This document shows, one piece after another, positions 1 through 12,312 of a DNA stretch of 64,000 nt (the stretch's first letter is position 1; each line of letters opens with the position of its first letter). Made by a program: the position numbers and the translations under genes. This DNA comes from Celoporthe dispersa. Taxonomy: Eukaryota > Ascomycota > Sordariomycetes > Diaporthales > Cryphonectriaceae. The stretch covers positions 806,001 through 870,000 of the forward strand of contig WAID01000006.1 of assembly GCA_016584495.1 (NCBI GenBank). The letters run 5' to 3'. The notes below the pieces were generated by a model. The model worked only from the letters and a program-made list of their open reading frames with translations, was not told the origin of the DNA and searched no databases.

Positions 1-597
1 CGTCATGCCCTTGTCCCCGCAGTCGACGGCAAAGGACCGCGTGAATCCCTCGATGGCGGCCTTGGAACCCGCGTACAGGGCGTGGTTGGGGATCCCGCCG
101 ATGCTGGCGGCGACGGACGAGGTCAGCACCAGGCGCCCGCCGCGGCGGCAGTGCCGGAGGGCGTTCTGGGCGACGAAGAACTGGCCGCGGCAGTTGAGGT
201 TGAAGACCTGGTCGAAGAGCTCGGGCGTGACGTCGACCTCGGGGCACCACACCTCCATGCCCGAGTTGGAGATGACGAAGTCGAGGTGGCCGAAGCGCGC
301 GAGGGCCCTGTCGAAGAGCTCCGAGACGGAGGCCGGGCTGCTGATGTCTGCCCGGATCGCGACGGCCTTGGAGCCCAGCCTGGCGAGGTCCGAGACTGTC
401 TCCTCGGCGGCCTCGGAGCTGCTGCTGTAGTTGACGACGATGCTGGCGCCGCGCTTGCCCAGCTCCAGGGCGATGCCTTTGCCGATGCCCCGTCCGGAGC
501 CGGTGATGAGCGCCACCTTGCCGGCGAGGGGCCGGGTTGGGTCGTACGAGAGCATGGACGAGGGGCTCGACGGGGTGTCAATTGCAGAAGGAGCCAT
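1..597 (-). CDS. 4HNR: Tetrahydroxynaphthalene reductase-like SDR (partial, 3' end outside window)
   Basis: Short-chain dehydrogenase/reductase, 199 residues visible, read from ATG at 597 and still open at base 1. A Rossmann nucleotide-binding motif TGSGRGIGKG lies near residue 33. The catalytic Ser is in VLTSSVAAS and the catalytic Tyr and Lys in ALYAGSK. The stretch NSGMEVW and the segment FFVAQNALRHCRRGG closely resemble what I recall of Magnaporthe 1,3,6,8-tetrahydroxynaphthalene reductase, an NADPH enzyme of DHN-melanin synthesis. The related trihydroxynaphthalene and versicolorin reductases look less alike in the same stretch. The neighbouring gene on the same strand is a Cmr1/Pig1-type melanin regulator, which supports a melanin role. 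No frame break is seen. The C-terminal part and the substrate loop are missing, so specificity between tetra- and trihydroxynaphthalene is an inference. Confidence 0.85.
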   Translation of the reverse strand, partial: MAPSAIDTPSSPSSMLSYDPTRPLAGKVALITGSGRGIGKGIALELGKRGASIVVNYSSSSEAAEETVSDLARLGSKAVAIRADISSPASVSELFDRALARFGHLDFVISNSGMEVWCPEVDVTPELFDQVFNLNCRGQFFVAQNALRHCRRGGRLVLTSSVAASIGGIPNHALYAGSKAAIEGFTRSFAVDCGDKGMT

Positions 598-3184
598 TTT
601 GAGGAGAAAAACTAATTTCCTTTTTTTTAAAAAAAAAAAGAAAGAAACACAGAAATTCTTCTATTTTGGTGAGGGGAAGAGGGTGAAACAGTGGGATAAT
701 TGCTGACAGACACCAGTCAGGAAAATTGAGGATGAATTGATGGGAATCTAATGAGAGGCTCTTGCTGTTGACTGTATGATGATATTCTAGATAAATTGTG
801 CGTATGAAAAAGCACGTCCCGGACAGCCTTCACAATCTCAAATACGCCCCCAAAAAGTCCGAAGGAGGTGCCTCTCGGGAGCTCCGTAGTTGGGGTAGCG
901 CTCGGCCGGGGCCATGGCTCCGGAGACATCTAAGTCAAAAGGGTGCGTCACTACTTCCCGGGACCTGGTGGTGGTGGTGATTTCTATTTCTCTCCAGCCT
1001 ACCTTCTGACGTGCACTTGTCCGCCGCCAACATGGCTGCGGGTTGTGCTAAACAGACCAGAACCCGAGGGACCAAGAGTCCGTTCACCATGTTAGTAGAA
1101 GATCTTGTTGTGGATTTCTGCGTAGGGTGCGTATGGATTCGACAGTCTGCAAAACTCCCCACCAAAAGACAGCGCCGGGACGTTTCGTGTGGACAGTACG
1201 AGGAACCTCTCCCCCACCGGAGCTCCGGACCGCACCCTCAGTCTGTCTGTCCCTTGAAGGCCTGAGCGCCGACAGCAGAGCTGGACAATACAACACTGCG
1301 CATTTCTTATTCTCAGATACACGCTACTGGCAGAATCTGAGCGCAGGCGATGTGCTGCAAGTGCCCTGATCAGAGGGCTAAAAGTGCCCAACAGCGCGTG
1401 TGGTCCTGCGATGACCATTTTCCCTTCTCATGGTATCTGTTAGGCCTTGGGGTTTCAGAATGAGCTTGAGAGATGGTGGTCAGTCTCAACACCTGGGTGT
1501 GACCTTGTGAAAAGGATAATAAGCTGTGAATAAGTGGAGTTGAAGAGAATGAAATGTGCAGGTGGAAGGCCAGGAGTATACACGCGGCGAAACTCATCTA
1601 GGAGCCCTGTGAGAACTCAAAGATCCCCTTCATCATGCCCTACATCTGAATTTTATCCTGAAATCTTGTTAATCCTTTTTCCGACCGTGACACCTACTCA
1701 TGTAGCTGAGACATCCCAATTATGGTGATCTCGAATGCCATACTACGCAACACCCGATGTTCTCGAAATCAGTAGGCCGTGTTACCCAATAGAGTCCTGA
1801 CTCCCACAGTCCTGACGAAACACTGCACTGCCGCTGTCTTGAACACTGCTTTTCTTCTTCTTCTTCTTCTTCTTCTCTTTTATTTAAACCAGAGTGTTTT
1901 TCAGGCCCTAGAAAATCGAGAAACTCAATGCCAGGGAGCTTTTCGAATCCATGTTGGGTCTATTGTATGTTGTGCCTGTCACCCTAGGAACCATGCGCCC
2001 CTGAACCGGTGCAGGATGCAAATCGGCGACCTTCTCATCATCGTATGTGAAAGAAAAAGGACCATATGGATCATTTGATCCCGTGTTATGCTGTGTTTCG
2101 GCCCTAGCACCGGCCTGTGCTGGCTTGTGGGATGTTCTCAGGAGCAGGAAGGCCTAGAAGAACACGGAAATTACTACATCACGTGTTTGATTATGCTCAT
2201 TCGAAATGATGTGAATGGAGAAGAGAGAGTACAAGACTTAATTCTATCTACCAACTTATATAGTATTGGATTCTAGGGCAAGAAAACACCAAAAAAAAAA
2301 AAAACTGCGGGACGGATGAGAGGACGACTGACGAGCTCTGCAGGCTCCGAACAGGACGTACCTTGCACTGATGAGGACCCCTGCATGACCCACATACCAA
2401 ATCAGGAAAAAGAGCAATCCCTACGATACCCATGATTCGCTGCTAATCAGCCGGCTAGGGAGCCCCCTGCTTTAATCCATTATCCTTGCCCAAGAACTTT
2501 ATCTCGTCTATGCCTCCTCGTATTGTAACCCACCAAGAGGCAGACAAGTCCTTCCTGTCACATCTCGGCTTCGCAAATTCTCTTGTACGAGTACGTTGTA
2601 CGTACAGAGATATTCTCAGCCCAGGTGCTGTGGGATTCCCCCAAAGCTTCGTGCCCGCGAGTGTTCCGATGACTGGACGAGGCGGGCTGGATCCGAGGCG
2701 GCTTGTTGGCCTCTGCAAAATATTACATGGACTCTATACGGTGCACAGTGTAATATGTCATCTCGACGGATTCTGGGGCCAGAGAAGAGATGAATACGCA
2801 TTGTAGGAAGATCTGAAGATGTTCTTTGGTATACTACCGGTACTTCATGGCTCTCGGGACTCAGTAAGTAAGTATACTGATTGTAGTGATAATTAATGCC
2901 ACACATGAAATCAACTCCAGAATGACTGCTTGTGAGAGAAAGTAGACAAGCTCTATTACGAATATCAACAAGACCAATGTGCACGATCTAAATAGTCATA
3001 AATACACCCCATGCTGAGTCTTTACCTGGTATTATTTTTTTTTAAAAAAAAACAAAGAAAACGCCAAATCCCACCATTCATTGATCATGCCAGAACCATA
3101 CAGCGCTGTGAATAGGAAAAGTAAAAATCAAAAAGTAACCAAACAGATAATCCCGAGACTTTTCAAAAAAAAAAAAACATCATC
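598..3184. other. Intergenic, melanin locus
   Basis: No gene is supported here. It holds the promoter of the reductase (A/T tracts at about 620-650) and the 3' flank of the regulator. Short frames on both strands lack family features. A TTC-repeat tract lies at about 1853-1876 and an A-tract at 2291-2304. Confidence 0.6.
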
Positions 3185-5396
3185 CTATATACCCACCCCA
3201 GAACTCATATTGATAGAATCCAAACCCCAGTTACTCGCCAGAGTAGCCAGTTTCCTCCTGATGCCATCCCCGATGCGCGTGCTGACACCGGCCTCGATGA
3301 TCCTCATACCCAGGTGCAAAACATCAAGCGGCTCATCCAGGCTCACAGTGCTCCCGTCCTGCCCCGTCAGGACGGCAACCCTCACCGCGCCACAGATACC
3401 CGACAAGAGCAGGGTCCTGAGGGCCGAGCTGGTCCACGGCGACCTTCCCGGCGGAGGTGGACGCCCCGGGGCTCCCGCAGTCGCTCGTCGGGCCAGCCTG
3501 GCGAGACGCCGTCCGGAAGCTGGGATCCAGCCGCCCGATCCCGTCCGTCCAGAGGACCAGCGTGACGCGGTACAGAGCCGCGCTCCACCAGCTCGGCTGG
3601 CCATCTCCCGGCCGGAGGGCCCGCAGCCACCGCAGCACCTGTCCACAGTGGTAGATGGCCTCCTCGCGCCGGTAGATGCACCGCTTGTGCCTGAGCCCCA
3701 GCTCCCAGTACGTAGGCCCGCCCGCCTCGAACCCCTCCCTGCGCGCGAGGCCCTCCACCTCGGGGAAGCTGATGACCGCGTTGAGGGAGACGAGGTGATA
3801 CAGGACCAGGTTGCACTTGGCCGCGGCACAGCCCGGGTCGGCCTTCTGCAGGCCGGCCGCGAGGTCGTACCACCTCTGAAGCAGGGCCTGGACCTCCTCC
3901 AGGCGCTGGTGGGTCGAGGCCCTGGTGGCGACGCGGTGGTCGGCCGCGCGGTGGGCGGGCGTGGTGTCGGAGAAGCAGGAGAGGAGCTGGCGGAGGTGGC
4001 AGAGGAGGGACTGGAGGGGGTGGAGGAGGAGGCGCAGCTGCTGGTGGCCGAGGCTGGCGTGGCGGCGGGTGGTGCTGTCGTGGAGGAAGGCCTGGAAGAG
4101 GTCGCACAGGGACGGGGTCAGGGAGGATGGGGTTGCCGCGAGGAGGTGGGGGCTGACGTTGGAGGTGCAGCCGTAGAGGGACTGGATGCCGGCGAGCCAC
4201 TGCTCGGAGCTGGGCGCCAGCCAGAGGACCTCGGGTCCCGGTAGGGGGCAGCGGGGCTCGGAGATGGAGAGGATGGGGTTTGTATCGTGGAAGAGGCTTA
4301 GTTCTAGGTCGACCATGACCCAATTGTAGACAAGCCTGTTATGAAAAACCAGTGTTAGTCTCTGGTCCTGATGAGAAGTTTCTGTCAGTGTAGATATTAT
4401 ATAGCCCCATACATACCTATTTTGAGATTCACGGTGCTTCCAGGCCTTCCACTGTAGTTCTGTGCTGGTGGAGTCACTGAAGGTCGGGATCATCGAGGGC
4501 TGTGGCTCCAGCATCCCGGCATGTTTGAGCATCTATTCAAGGTCAATGTGAATACTTATGCTTTTTCCGAAGAGAAATCGAAAAAGGAAGAACAGAAATG
4601 GAAAGGAAAGCAAGCAAGGGGTCTCCACGCACCGACAGATACATCCCCCTCTGGCCCATGGCGATGTCCATCTGCCACTTATCCCCGCTCCAAGCCCCAA
4701 GCCGGGTATACAACAGCGCACACCGCAGGGCCACACAGTCAGCCGAGAGCTCCACGTCCTTCTCGATGATATCAAACAGCGAGATCCGGCTCGTCTCCGT
4801 CAGGCCCGCCGATAAGTACCGGGCCTCCTCCATCGGTATATCCGCGGCCCCCTGCGCGATCATGAGCAGGACGAGCAGGGTCGACGCCTGGTTGTGGTTC
4901 TGCAGCATCTTGTTGGGGTCGACGACCCGCGTCGCGTGCGCCATCGGGTAGTAGCCCTCCAGGCTGCGCACGTAGCTCCGCAGGAAGTGCTCCAGCACCT
5001 CGCTGGGCGGGAGCATAATGAAGTTGAAGGAGGCGCCTCCTGGGCTGGCGCGGCCTGGCTGCCCGGAGGAGGACGAGGAGAAGGAGGAGGTGCTGGCTCC
5101 GGCACGGTGTACACCTAGGGCCTTGTGGAGGAAACTCTGTGTGATGGCTGTCATCTTGTCGCGGGTGCGCGAGGTGAGGGGCACCACATAAGGAGCCTGT
5201 GGTGGGTTCTCGCCGCTGTGGCGCTGGCCCAGGTACCTCTCGAGGGAATCCCAGGTCCCGTCCTGCTTGCACTTCTGCTCCAGGGCTTCGAGGTGCACGA
5301 TGGCTGTGCGAGGGCAGCTGGCAGAGAATGTTGGTGGGTTGCACCTCGCCAGCGGCCACGAGTTCTCGGCCGCGATGACGACTTCGAACTCAGGGA

Positions 5397-5433
<37 letters not shown>

Positions 5434-6534
5434 CGTTGTGGTGCAGATGTTGTTGTTCATGTCGATTGCCCTCATAGGATCGTGTTCCGGGATGGACACG
5501 ATGCTGGTTCCCCCTGGTGTGCACAGATCCTCGGGACGAGTATGTTGTCGTCGTCTCGGAGCTGGAGCAGATGTCGCTGAAGTCAGAAAATGCAGGCATG
5601 GCCATGTCTGGTGGCATGCTCATGGCGCTCGAGTACATATCGGATGTTAGGTCCATGGTGTACTCTGGCCAGACGAGCAAGTCCGGATAACAAGGGTCTG
5701 GGGCAGCAAGATCGTTCCCATAAGGTATGAAGTCACCCATCATATCGACCTTGGACTGAGGGGATGGGAACTCAGCAGGGCTGGGTGGAGCCTGTCCCGA
5801 GGCTGTCTTTTCCTGTTGTGCGGTCTGCGCCGTCAGATCAGCAGACGCCACCCGCTCACACTCTGTTGGTTCTCTTCCGGAGAGGCAAGAACTGTGCGGG
5901 CCATTGTCCCCAGCCTCCATCACCGGAGCGTTGGGTACTGATGAACAAGGAGCCTGTGGTCCTCGCAGGCCAGACGCCGACTGGTTGCTGACGGCAGCGC
6001 TCGCCTGGGCCGCGCGCGCAGCAGCCTTGGACGACCGACGAGCGAACCGCGCCGCACATGGCAGGTTCTTCTCGGCACAGCGACTACAGGGAACTCGCTT
6101 GTCACATCCTGTCTTTGCGCTTGCACAGTTCTGGCATGCTATAGGTGTTCTACCTGCAATCGTAGGGACGCCGCCGGGAAGTGGTTCCATTGGGTCTCTT
6201 GCCTCGTGGTATGTTGAGTGATGTCTTTGGAGGAGGTCTCTGTTGAAGGACTGAGAATCAGCATGAGAAAGAAAGAGGCGGACAAAAAAGAAGAAAAAAC
6301 AAAGAACTCATGTTAGTTCCAGGGTATTCTTGCCTCCGCGCAAAGGAAAGTTGACAAGCGCTGCAGCGATGAGGCTTGACGTTGGTGTCTGCAGCAGTGC
6401 GGTCAGCAGTCGAGCTCAGGTAGTAGCTGGTTACTCCTGGTCTATAATGAGAAGAGAGACTCACGGCTGGGTATATGTCTCTCAAGATGCTCCTTGCGGG
6501 TGAAGCTCTTCCCGCAGTACGCACAGAACACCAT
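3185..6534 (-). CDS. CMR1: Melanin regulator, C2H2 plus Zn2Cys6 transcription factor (CMR1/PIG1 type), two apparent frame breaks
   Basis: Transcription factor combining two DNA-binding modules, an architecture known from Cmr1 and Pig1, which activate DHN-melanin genes. ATG at 6534 sits in a GCCACCATGG context. Exons: 6534-6465, 6388-6334, 6239-4633, 4532-4417, 4335-3185. Exon 1 encodes a first C2H2 finger (CAYCGKSF...HLERH). Exons 2-3 encode the second (CSACQLSF...LLQRHH). A binuclear cluster CQNCASAKTGCDKRVPCSRC follows near residue 75. The C-terminal half contains the conserved fungal-specific region, including ARYLSAGLTE, and IAMGQRGMYLS before intron 3. Two one-base breaks interrupt the frame: a C5 run at 5510-5514 and a short run at about 3379-3381. 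Removing one base at each gives 998 codons exactly. Poly-Ala is encoded by a GCT repeat. Intron 2 uses a GC donor. The breaks are probably sequence errors, but a decayed gene is possible. Confidence 0.9.
5399..5431. repeat. (GCT)11 trinucleotide repeat encoding poly-Ala
   Basis: Eleven perfect GCT units inside the melanin regulator gene. On the coding strand the units are AGC/GCA; in the corrected frame they give an Ala run, and in the uncorrected upstream frame they give a Ser run that ends at a stop. The frame therefore shows on which side of the repeat the break lies. Confidence 0.9.
6240..6333 (-). other. GC-AG intron between zinc-finger exons of the melanin regulator
   Basis: The donor reads CGGAG|GCAAGA and the acceptor CAACAG|A. 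No GT donor gives the right frame. Joining these ends reconstitutes the second C2H2 finger (SFARR|DLLQRHH) in frame. The length is 94 nt. Confidence 0.8.
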
Positions 6535-9500
6535 GGTGGCACGACTGATTCAGACAGTGAGACAGGAACGCGTATTAAAAAAAAGAATATAAGGCTGCGT
6601 GGGTGCTGTGGATGACGAGAGGAAAGAAACGCCCTGTCACGGCTCAGGACAGTGGGTGGGTGGATGTTGTAATTGGTGTAGTGTAATAAATATTGCAAGA
6701 GGGAGGGCAAGACTTTCAATATCAGTAGTAGGCTCGTAAGTTGGGGGTAGCAGAGGAGAGAGATGGTCAGGAACAGATGGCAGCAGCAGCATTTACTGAG
6801 AATGTTCATGAGCATTAAAGAGATATCGAAAAAAGATAGGACCTCAGCCCTGGTGCCAACTTCGGGAATCCACAAGGAATTATTAAGCTGTACGATACTC
6901 AGCTGGTGAGCCATCAGGCTGACATGGTGACATTTCTCGGCGAGAGGGTTTCAAGAACTAAAGAGAGCGAGGTAATACTCGAAACAATATCAAGTCGGGA
7001 ACAAGGAACGAGACTCGCACACATACGTACACACACACGCACACACATACACAAGGACATGTTTATTTTTCGAGACGACATCTATGATCGACAGGTCAGA
7101 GAGCCATCCATTACACTGGTCAGATAGTGCCATGTAGAATGTTGGCCATGGCCAGCCGGGCTGAGACGAGAACTTGTGGGCTCGAGCGAGGCATCCGATA
7201 TATCCAAGGGGAAACTAGTAACGGTTGACATGCCCAACTCACAGAAGACATGGACCAGGGTGCATAGGAATAGTGCGTGTGGTAACCGAGGGCTGCTTTT
7301 CGTAACAAGACACTAAAGTTTAAGGATAGTCAATGGTCAGAGATTTCCTGACAAGATAGCGTGGGAGAGGGCGAGAGGGGGGAGCGAGCCAGGCCTGGCT
7401 ACGACCTACAAGCCAGGAGAAGAACATGGCCCAGAGTACTGTGTTGGGACTTCCGCGGGGGTCAATCGCCAACACCGAGTTAGTCTACTATTTCGAATCG
7501 CTGACCGTTGCACACAAGCCAGGAGACGAGCATTTCTGTTTCGAGACTAGGAGCCAACATGTGCTTATTTTTTTTCCCTCTCTCTTTTCTTCTTCAGCTC
7601 AAGGATTGACGCTGGCTGCTTGCACCGGTAGACCCGGACGGCCTGCCTGGTGTTGTGAGACCAGACACGCCAGCCTCGCCGGTACGCAAGACCAGAGGAT
7701 GCGCTTTGATCTCAGTGCGGTGGGTAATCGACTCGTACGGACGAGCAGACGACGGATCCTACATGGTAAGGGAGCAGCATGATCGCGGACGGATGCGCGT
7801 TATGCAGGGTAGAATACGCTCGGGCCCTGGCAGGACCTGCCCCGGTGGTCTCCCAGATCTCTTCGTGGCGAGCAGCAGTAGGTGACCGCGGGTTGGTCAA
7901 CCCTTCCGAAGGAAGCCAGGCTTGTCTAGTGTCATTCATGTGGGTGAGAAACCGCCAAAGCATGCTAAGAAGGACCGAGAAGCGCATCGACGCCGTGAGG
8001 CATCAAGAAGGTGCTATTCGGGCCTTGTGTAGCGGAATACAACAAGAGACCATAAGGCAACGTGTGATAATAATAATACGAGAAGGGGGGGAGGGGTATC
8101 TGCCTAGAGCCATGTTCGGCCCGTGACACGCATCTTCCCAGCAGCCCAGGCAGTGAGCGTCAGACATGAGCGCCAGACATTATTATTCTAGAAGCTCAAG
8201 GGTCGTGGTACACTAGTAGCTTCCATGTTGTGCCATCGAAAAGTACGAGAGCTCTGTCAAACCAGCCGGGAAATACGTGTACCAGGAGCTGGCCGAAGAC
8301 GTGTACGAAGGAGGCCTTGAGCACTGAGGTCATCGATGGCATTTGAAGACGCAGCCCCCGTTGGTCGACGGGTCATGAGGGCTCAAGGTTCCTGCACAGC
8401 TCGGCACAAAACGACCAAGCTGGAAATGATCTAATTCATACGCCCGGCGTCGACTCGATGCGGGTCAGCCCGATGATCCGGCGACCGACTATCGTCACGC
8501 CTCGGTCATAGGCACACGCCCCCTTCATTAGCGGCTCCCACCTATGGTTCTTGTGCAGTATGGCGCTCGCTATGCCCCATATGGCCCTGTTGTGTAAATA
8601 GTGTCTGCCAGCGGTGCTGAAGGGTGAACGTCATGCTTGATCTCATGTCGAGCTGTGCACTGGCCTTGCCAGAACCTCACCAGGATACCAGCTGATCTCA
8701 GGGAAGCATCAAAGGTCAACCCACATGATCGAGCAACGGGGGCCCGCGGGGGTGTTCAAATTTCGTCTCTTGATGCCGAGAATACACGTGCTATGGGGGC
8801 ATGCAGCCGTCAAAGTCGCAGCGGGTGGCGGTTTGCCATTGGTAGTTAGTGTACAGAGAATCGAAATCTCCAGTGCAGCTCGCTTGAAGAATCTCAATGT
8901 GTGTTTGGGGCCAGGCTTGGAAAGCGGACAAAGGCCCGCTCGGCCGGCCTAGAGGTGTCTCACGTGTGAGGGAAGACGCACAATAGTTAGTACTGTCTCA
9001 GTCTTGCACATAAATTATCTTGGCGAGAACGTGGTAGAACTTTGAGGGTCCCCACCCCAGCCTCCCTCCTGAAGATCTTGGAAGTTTTCTCTCCATGCTT
9101 TCCTTCTTGGAGTGGGGGGAGGGAGGGAGTCAACTGAGAAGATACCAAGAGTGCTAGCTATGCCGTCGCCCCCCTCGCAGGAAGGATACGGCGTACGGGA
9201 AGCTGCTTCGCCAGAATCCTTTCAGCACCCTCCAGGAACACTCAGCTTGTTTCCAGGTCACATAGGTAGTACCAGCATGACCGACATCACATGATCCGAG
9301 CATCATCTGAATATTAGGCTAGTAATTAAGGGCCGGGACAGAGGCTACTTACTTATCTTTGGCCAGAAAACGAAGAATAAGAACGCGAAATAAACTGATT
9401 TTTAAGATTTAATGCTAAACTTGACAACTACAACACCCACACGCTAAATTGTTAAGTTGCAACTTAAAGGTGAAGGTGCTCCAATCAACAGGTTAGTAAC

Positions 9501-12312
9501 TCCGCAGGACCCAATATGAATTCGTAGACTTTGGTCCAAGTATGGTATTAATAGCTGCCAGTAGCTCACTCCTACCCAATGAACCTAATCCCAACACCAA
9601 CACATGCTGCAGGCATGGCATCCAGTTCCTAACAAACAGGAGGGTCTTCTCTCGGCAGAGCGTAGACAGCCGGCTGCTATGATTTGTCTACTGAATCTCG
9701 GACAGATACCAGGCTGGACGAACCCTAGGTCAGAGATCTTCGGTGCTTGTCAGACCAATCGGTCTGAGATGGTGATTGGGATCACCACGAGCATACCAGA
9801 GCAACAGCCAGTGCGTATATGGCTCTACAGCTTTACAGTAACTCACGGCCGACTACTAATGCACGAGGACACACTAGTATTAACCGTCCTGTCCAGTCCC
9901 CTGTGTAGTACTGTGTGGGCCCGGCAATGACCACCTTCGGAGTATATTTCGGGCCCGTAGATCATGGGGTGCCGTGCCGTGCCCAGCCAGCCAGTCCATG
10001 GACCAGAGAAGCCATCAGCTGGTGGCTTCGGTCAAAAGTCTTACCACAACAAGTGATGAGCGGCTTGGTCTGGGGGGAGATTAAGCTCTTGTCTCACGGC
10101 ACCGGCTGAAGAGCAAGTCTAGCCGCAATCGTAGGGCGTGCCTCACCCAGCCGCATCACACACACACACACGCACACACACGCACACATATACTCTCTCG
10201 TTCTTAGCTTTGTCCTATCGAGGAAACAGATCCCCGTCTAGCTTGAAAGCCTTCCTATAGGAGGAAACGTTGCTCGAGGTACGGACTCCAGGGCCTTGGT
10301 GTGACAGCGGGTGCAGAGAGCTGCCTTCTCCCGGCTTGTGGGCCAAGGAGGCTGGGAATCTGAGGTCGCCGCCGTCTGTAACACTCAAGGCACGTCATCA
10401 CCTGGATGGAGTGCGACCGTGCTCGGGCAATTGGTGAAGAGACCAGGTCGTCTCGGTGCTGACGAGCCGTACTCGCATGTCACAGTAGTGCGAGCAAGCT
10501 GCAGGCTCACGCCGAGGCCGAGAGGCGCTCCAGACTATTCCGCTTGCGATAACCTTGTTCTTTGGATCAAGTACGGCGGCCCGAGGAATGCATAGTATCG
10601 CGTCATCTTTTTCCTTTCTCGGTTGTACGGCAATCGAATGTACTGCCTGCAGGCTGCTGTAAGCGTCGTGAGCTGGGATGCCAACATTTGAGATTGATGA
10701 TCAAGTGCCGACAGGCATGGCAGTCGTCTTCGTATTCTTGTGGGTCTCTCTTTCACGGCGGTCAGAGGGACAACTCGTGCTGAGGCAGAAAATATTACAT
10801 CACACAGGCATTATTTTGGTTGTCTCCAGGGCAACCGCGAGGTAAAGACTGGTCTTGGTGCTTTGAGCCGACAGAATGAACGTGAGGGTTTACTGAGAAC
10901 ACCATGATCTTCGAGATTGCTTGTGTCCTGTCAGTACTGACCCACTGCGTCTCTCCTAGAGCATCTGCAAGCATCCATGACTTTGCATTGAAATCGTCCA
11001 TCTTCTCAGCGAGAGCTACTGTAGCCTTGGAACCTACGTTGGGCTGGGTGCATCAAGCTCATCACGGAACATCCATAGTCAGCCACGCAGGTAAGAACAG
11101 ACCCAGTAGGGTAACGTCAATTTGCACATTCCATCCTTGCAGGCAGAAATACAACGTATATTTCCATAGGGATGTCCATGAAATCAATACTACATAAAGC
11201 CAAAGTCTTGGAAATGCTCCCAAGTATGTAGACGCATAGGTTCCTCTTAGTCAACGGGACGAGAAATGAATAGACTTCAAGCAGCTTCTCATCTGCTTTG
11301 AATATGTCTTAGATGTCATAGCAGGGCTCCCATTTAGTCCTACAAAGATACCTAGATGGTCGATCGGCAGCTGTGCCCCTCAAAGGGCTTCAGGTTTGTG
11401 CATGGGAACTTCGTCTCCGGAGGTCCGCAATCTCATCAAATTTGCTTCTGTGGGCTCTCGTGGGACACGTATTCTTCGCTCGATCATCCTCCACCGCTGT
11501 ATACCTATACTAATCCCTCATCGCTTTCTAGGAATCTTTTTATGTTCTCTCGCGTTGAGAGCACGCACGTAACTGGGCTGCGATTCTAGCCATCTGTTCA
11601 TTATCATCAGAGGAAGACTCGATCCCAACTACTAGCCTCGTCTACCTAGAAGATATTATCTTCAGTAGTATATTATGCTTTAGGTAGACTTCTAGGGCCT
11701 CCATTCTTGATATGAGTGTCTCGAGGCTTGTCAACTTCTTCTAATCTAGACCACAAGTAACATGATTTCGATATCATACCAAATTCTTCTACGAAACTCT
11801 ACATTCACAAGGGTTCTCGAAGCGTCACAACTGCGATACGTCTTTGAAATCCTCATACGAGCCCTAAAAGAAGTGTTCATGACCGAGTACTGAGAGGATT
11901 GAGCTCACTTAGAAGCTCCGCACCCAGGACTGGCCCAGGCCATCATCCACGGCATCTTAGACTTATAATTGATGAGAATTCAAGGACCCCTGAAGTACCC
12001 GAACGAAGCCAACCGTTGATGCTCATAGTAACCAGAAGAAGCTATTCAGCATCATAAACAGTATTGCCTGCGTATGCCTCACTGAAGACTCTTCTCGTCG
12101 AGAGCGTTTCCAAATACTTATGAACTCCGTCTCCGTGCCACGCACATGGAGAATCTTGTTTCTATTTCTTCTACCATGGCTGAAAAGAGACATTTTTCTG
12201 AACTCGGCAATAAAGCAGTCCTGCTGTGGCCGAGACAGAAGCTGCTCGTCACAAGCCCACTGAAAGGCTGAAGCGACGACAAGGGCCCCGACCAGGGAAC
12301 GAGCGCCTGCGC
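6535..12312. other. Long gene-poor stretch
   Basis: Nearly 5.8 kb with no recognisable gene on either strand. The open frames are short and show no domain, splice-consistent extension or conserved motif. Simple repeats occur: CA-rich tracts at about 7016-7052 and 10156-10192. Around 11.6-12.2 kb the DNA is more AT-rich and broken frames are dense, which would fit a decayed gene or a mutated repeat, but I could not identify a source element. No terminal repeats or target-site duplications were seen. Confidence 0.55.

Noticed and set aside
3081..4244. A 387-codon plus-strand frame opposite the melanin regulator
   Set aside because: Antisense shadow of the conserved C-terminal half of the regulator; composition is Arg/Pro/Ala/Glu-rich without motifs.
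5500..5520. A very small intron explaining the frame change in the melanin regulator
   Set aside because: The only GT...AG pair spans fewer than 20 nt, below any plausible fungal intron, and would remove conserved residues.
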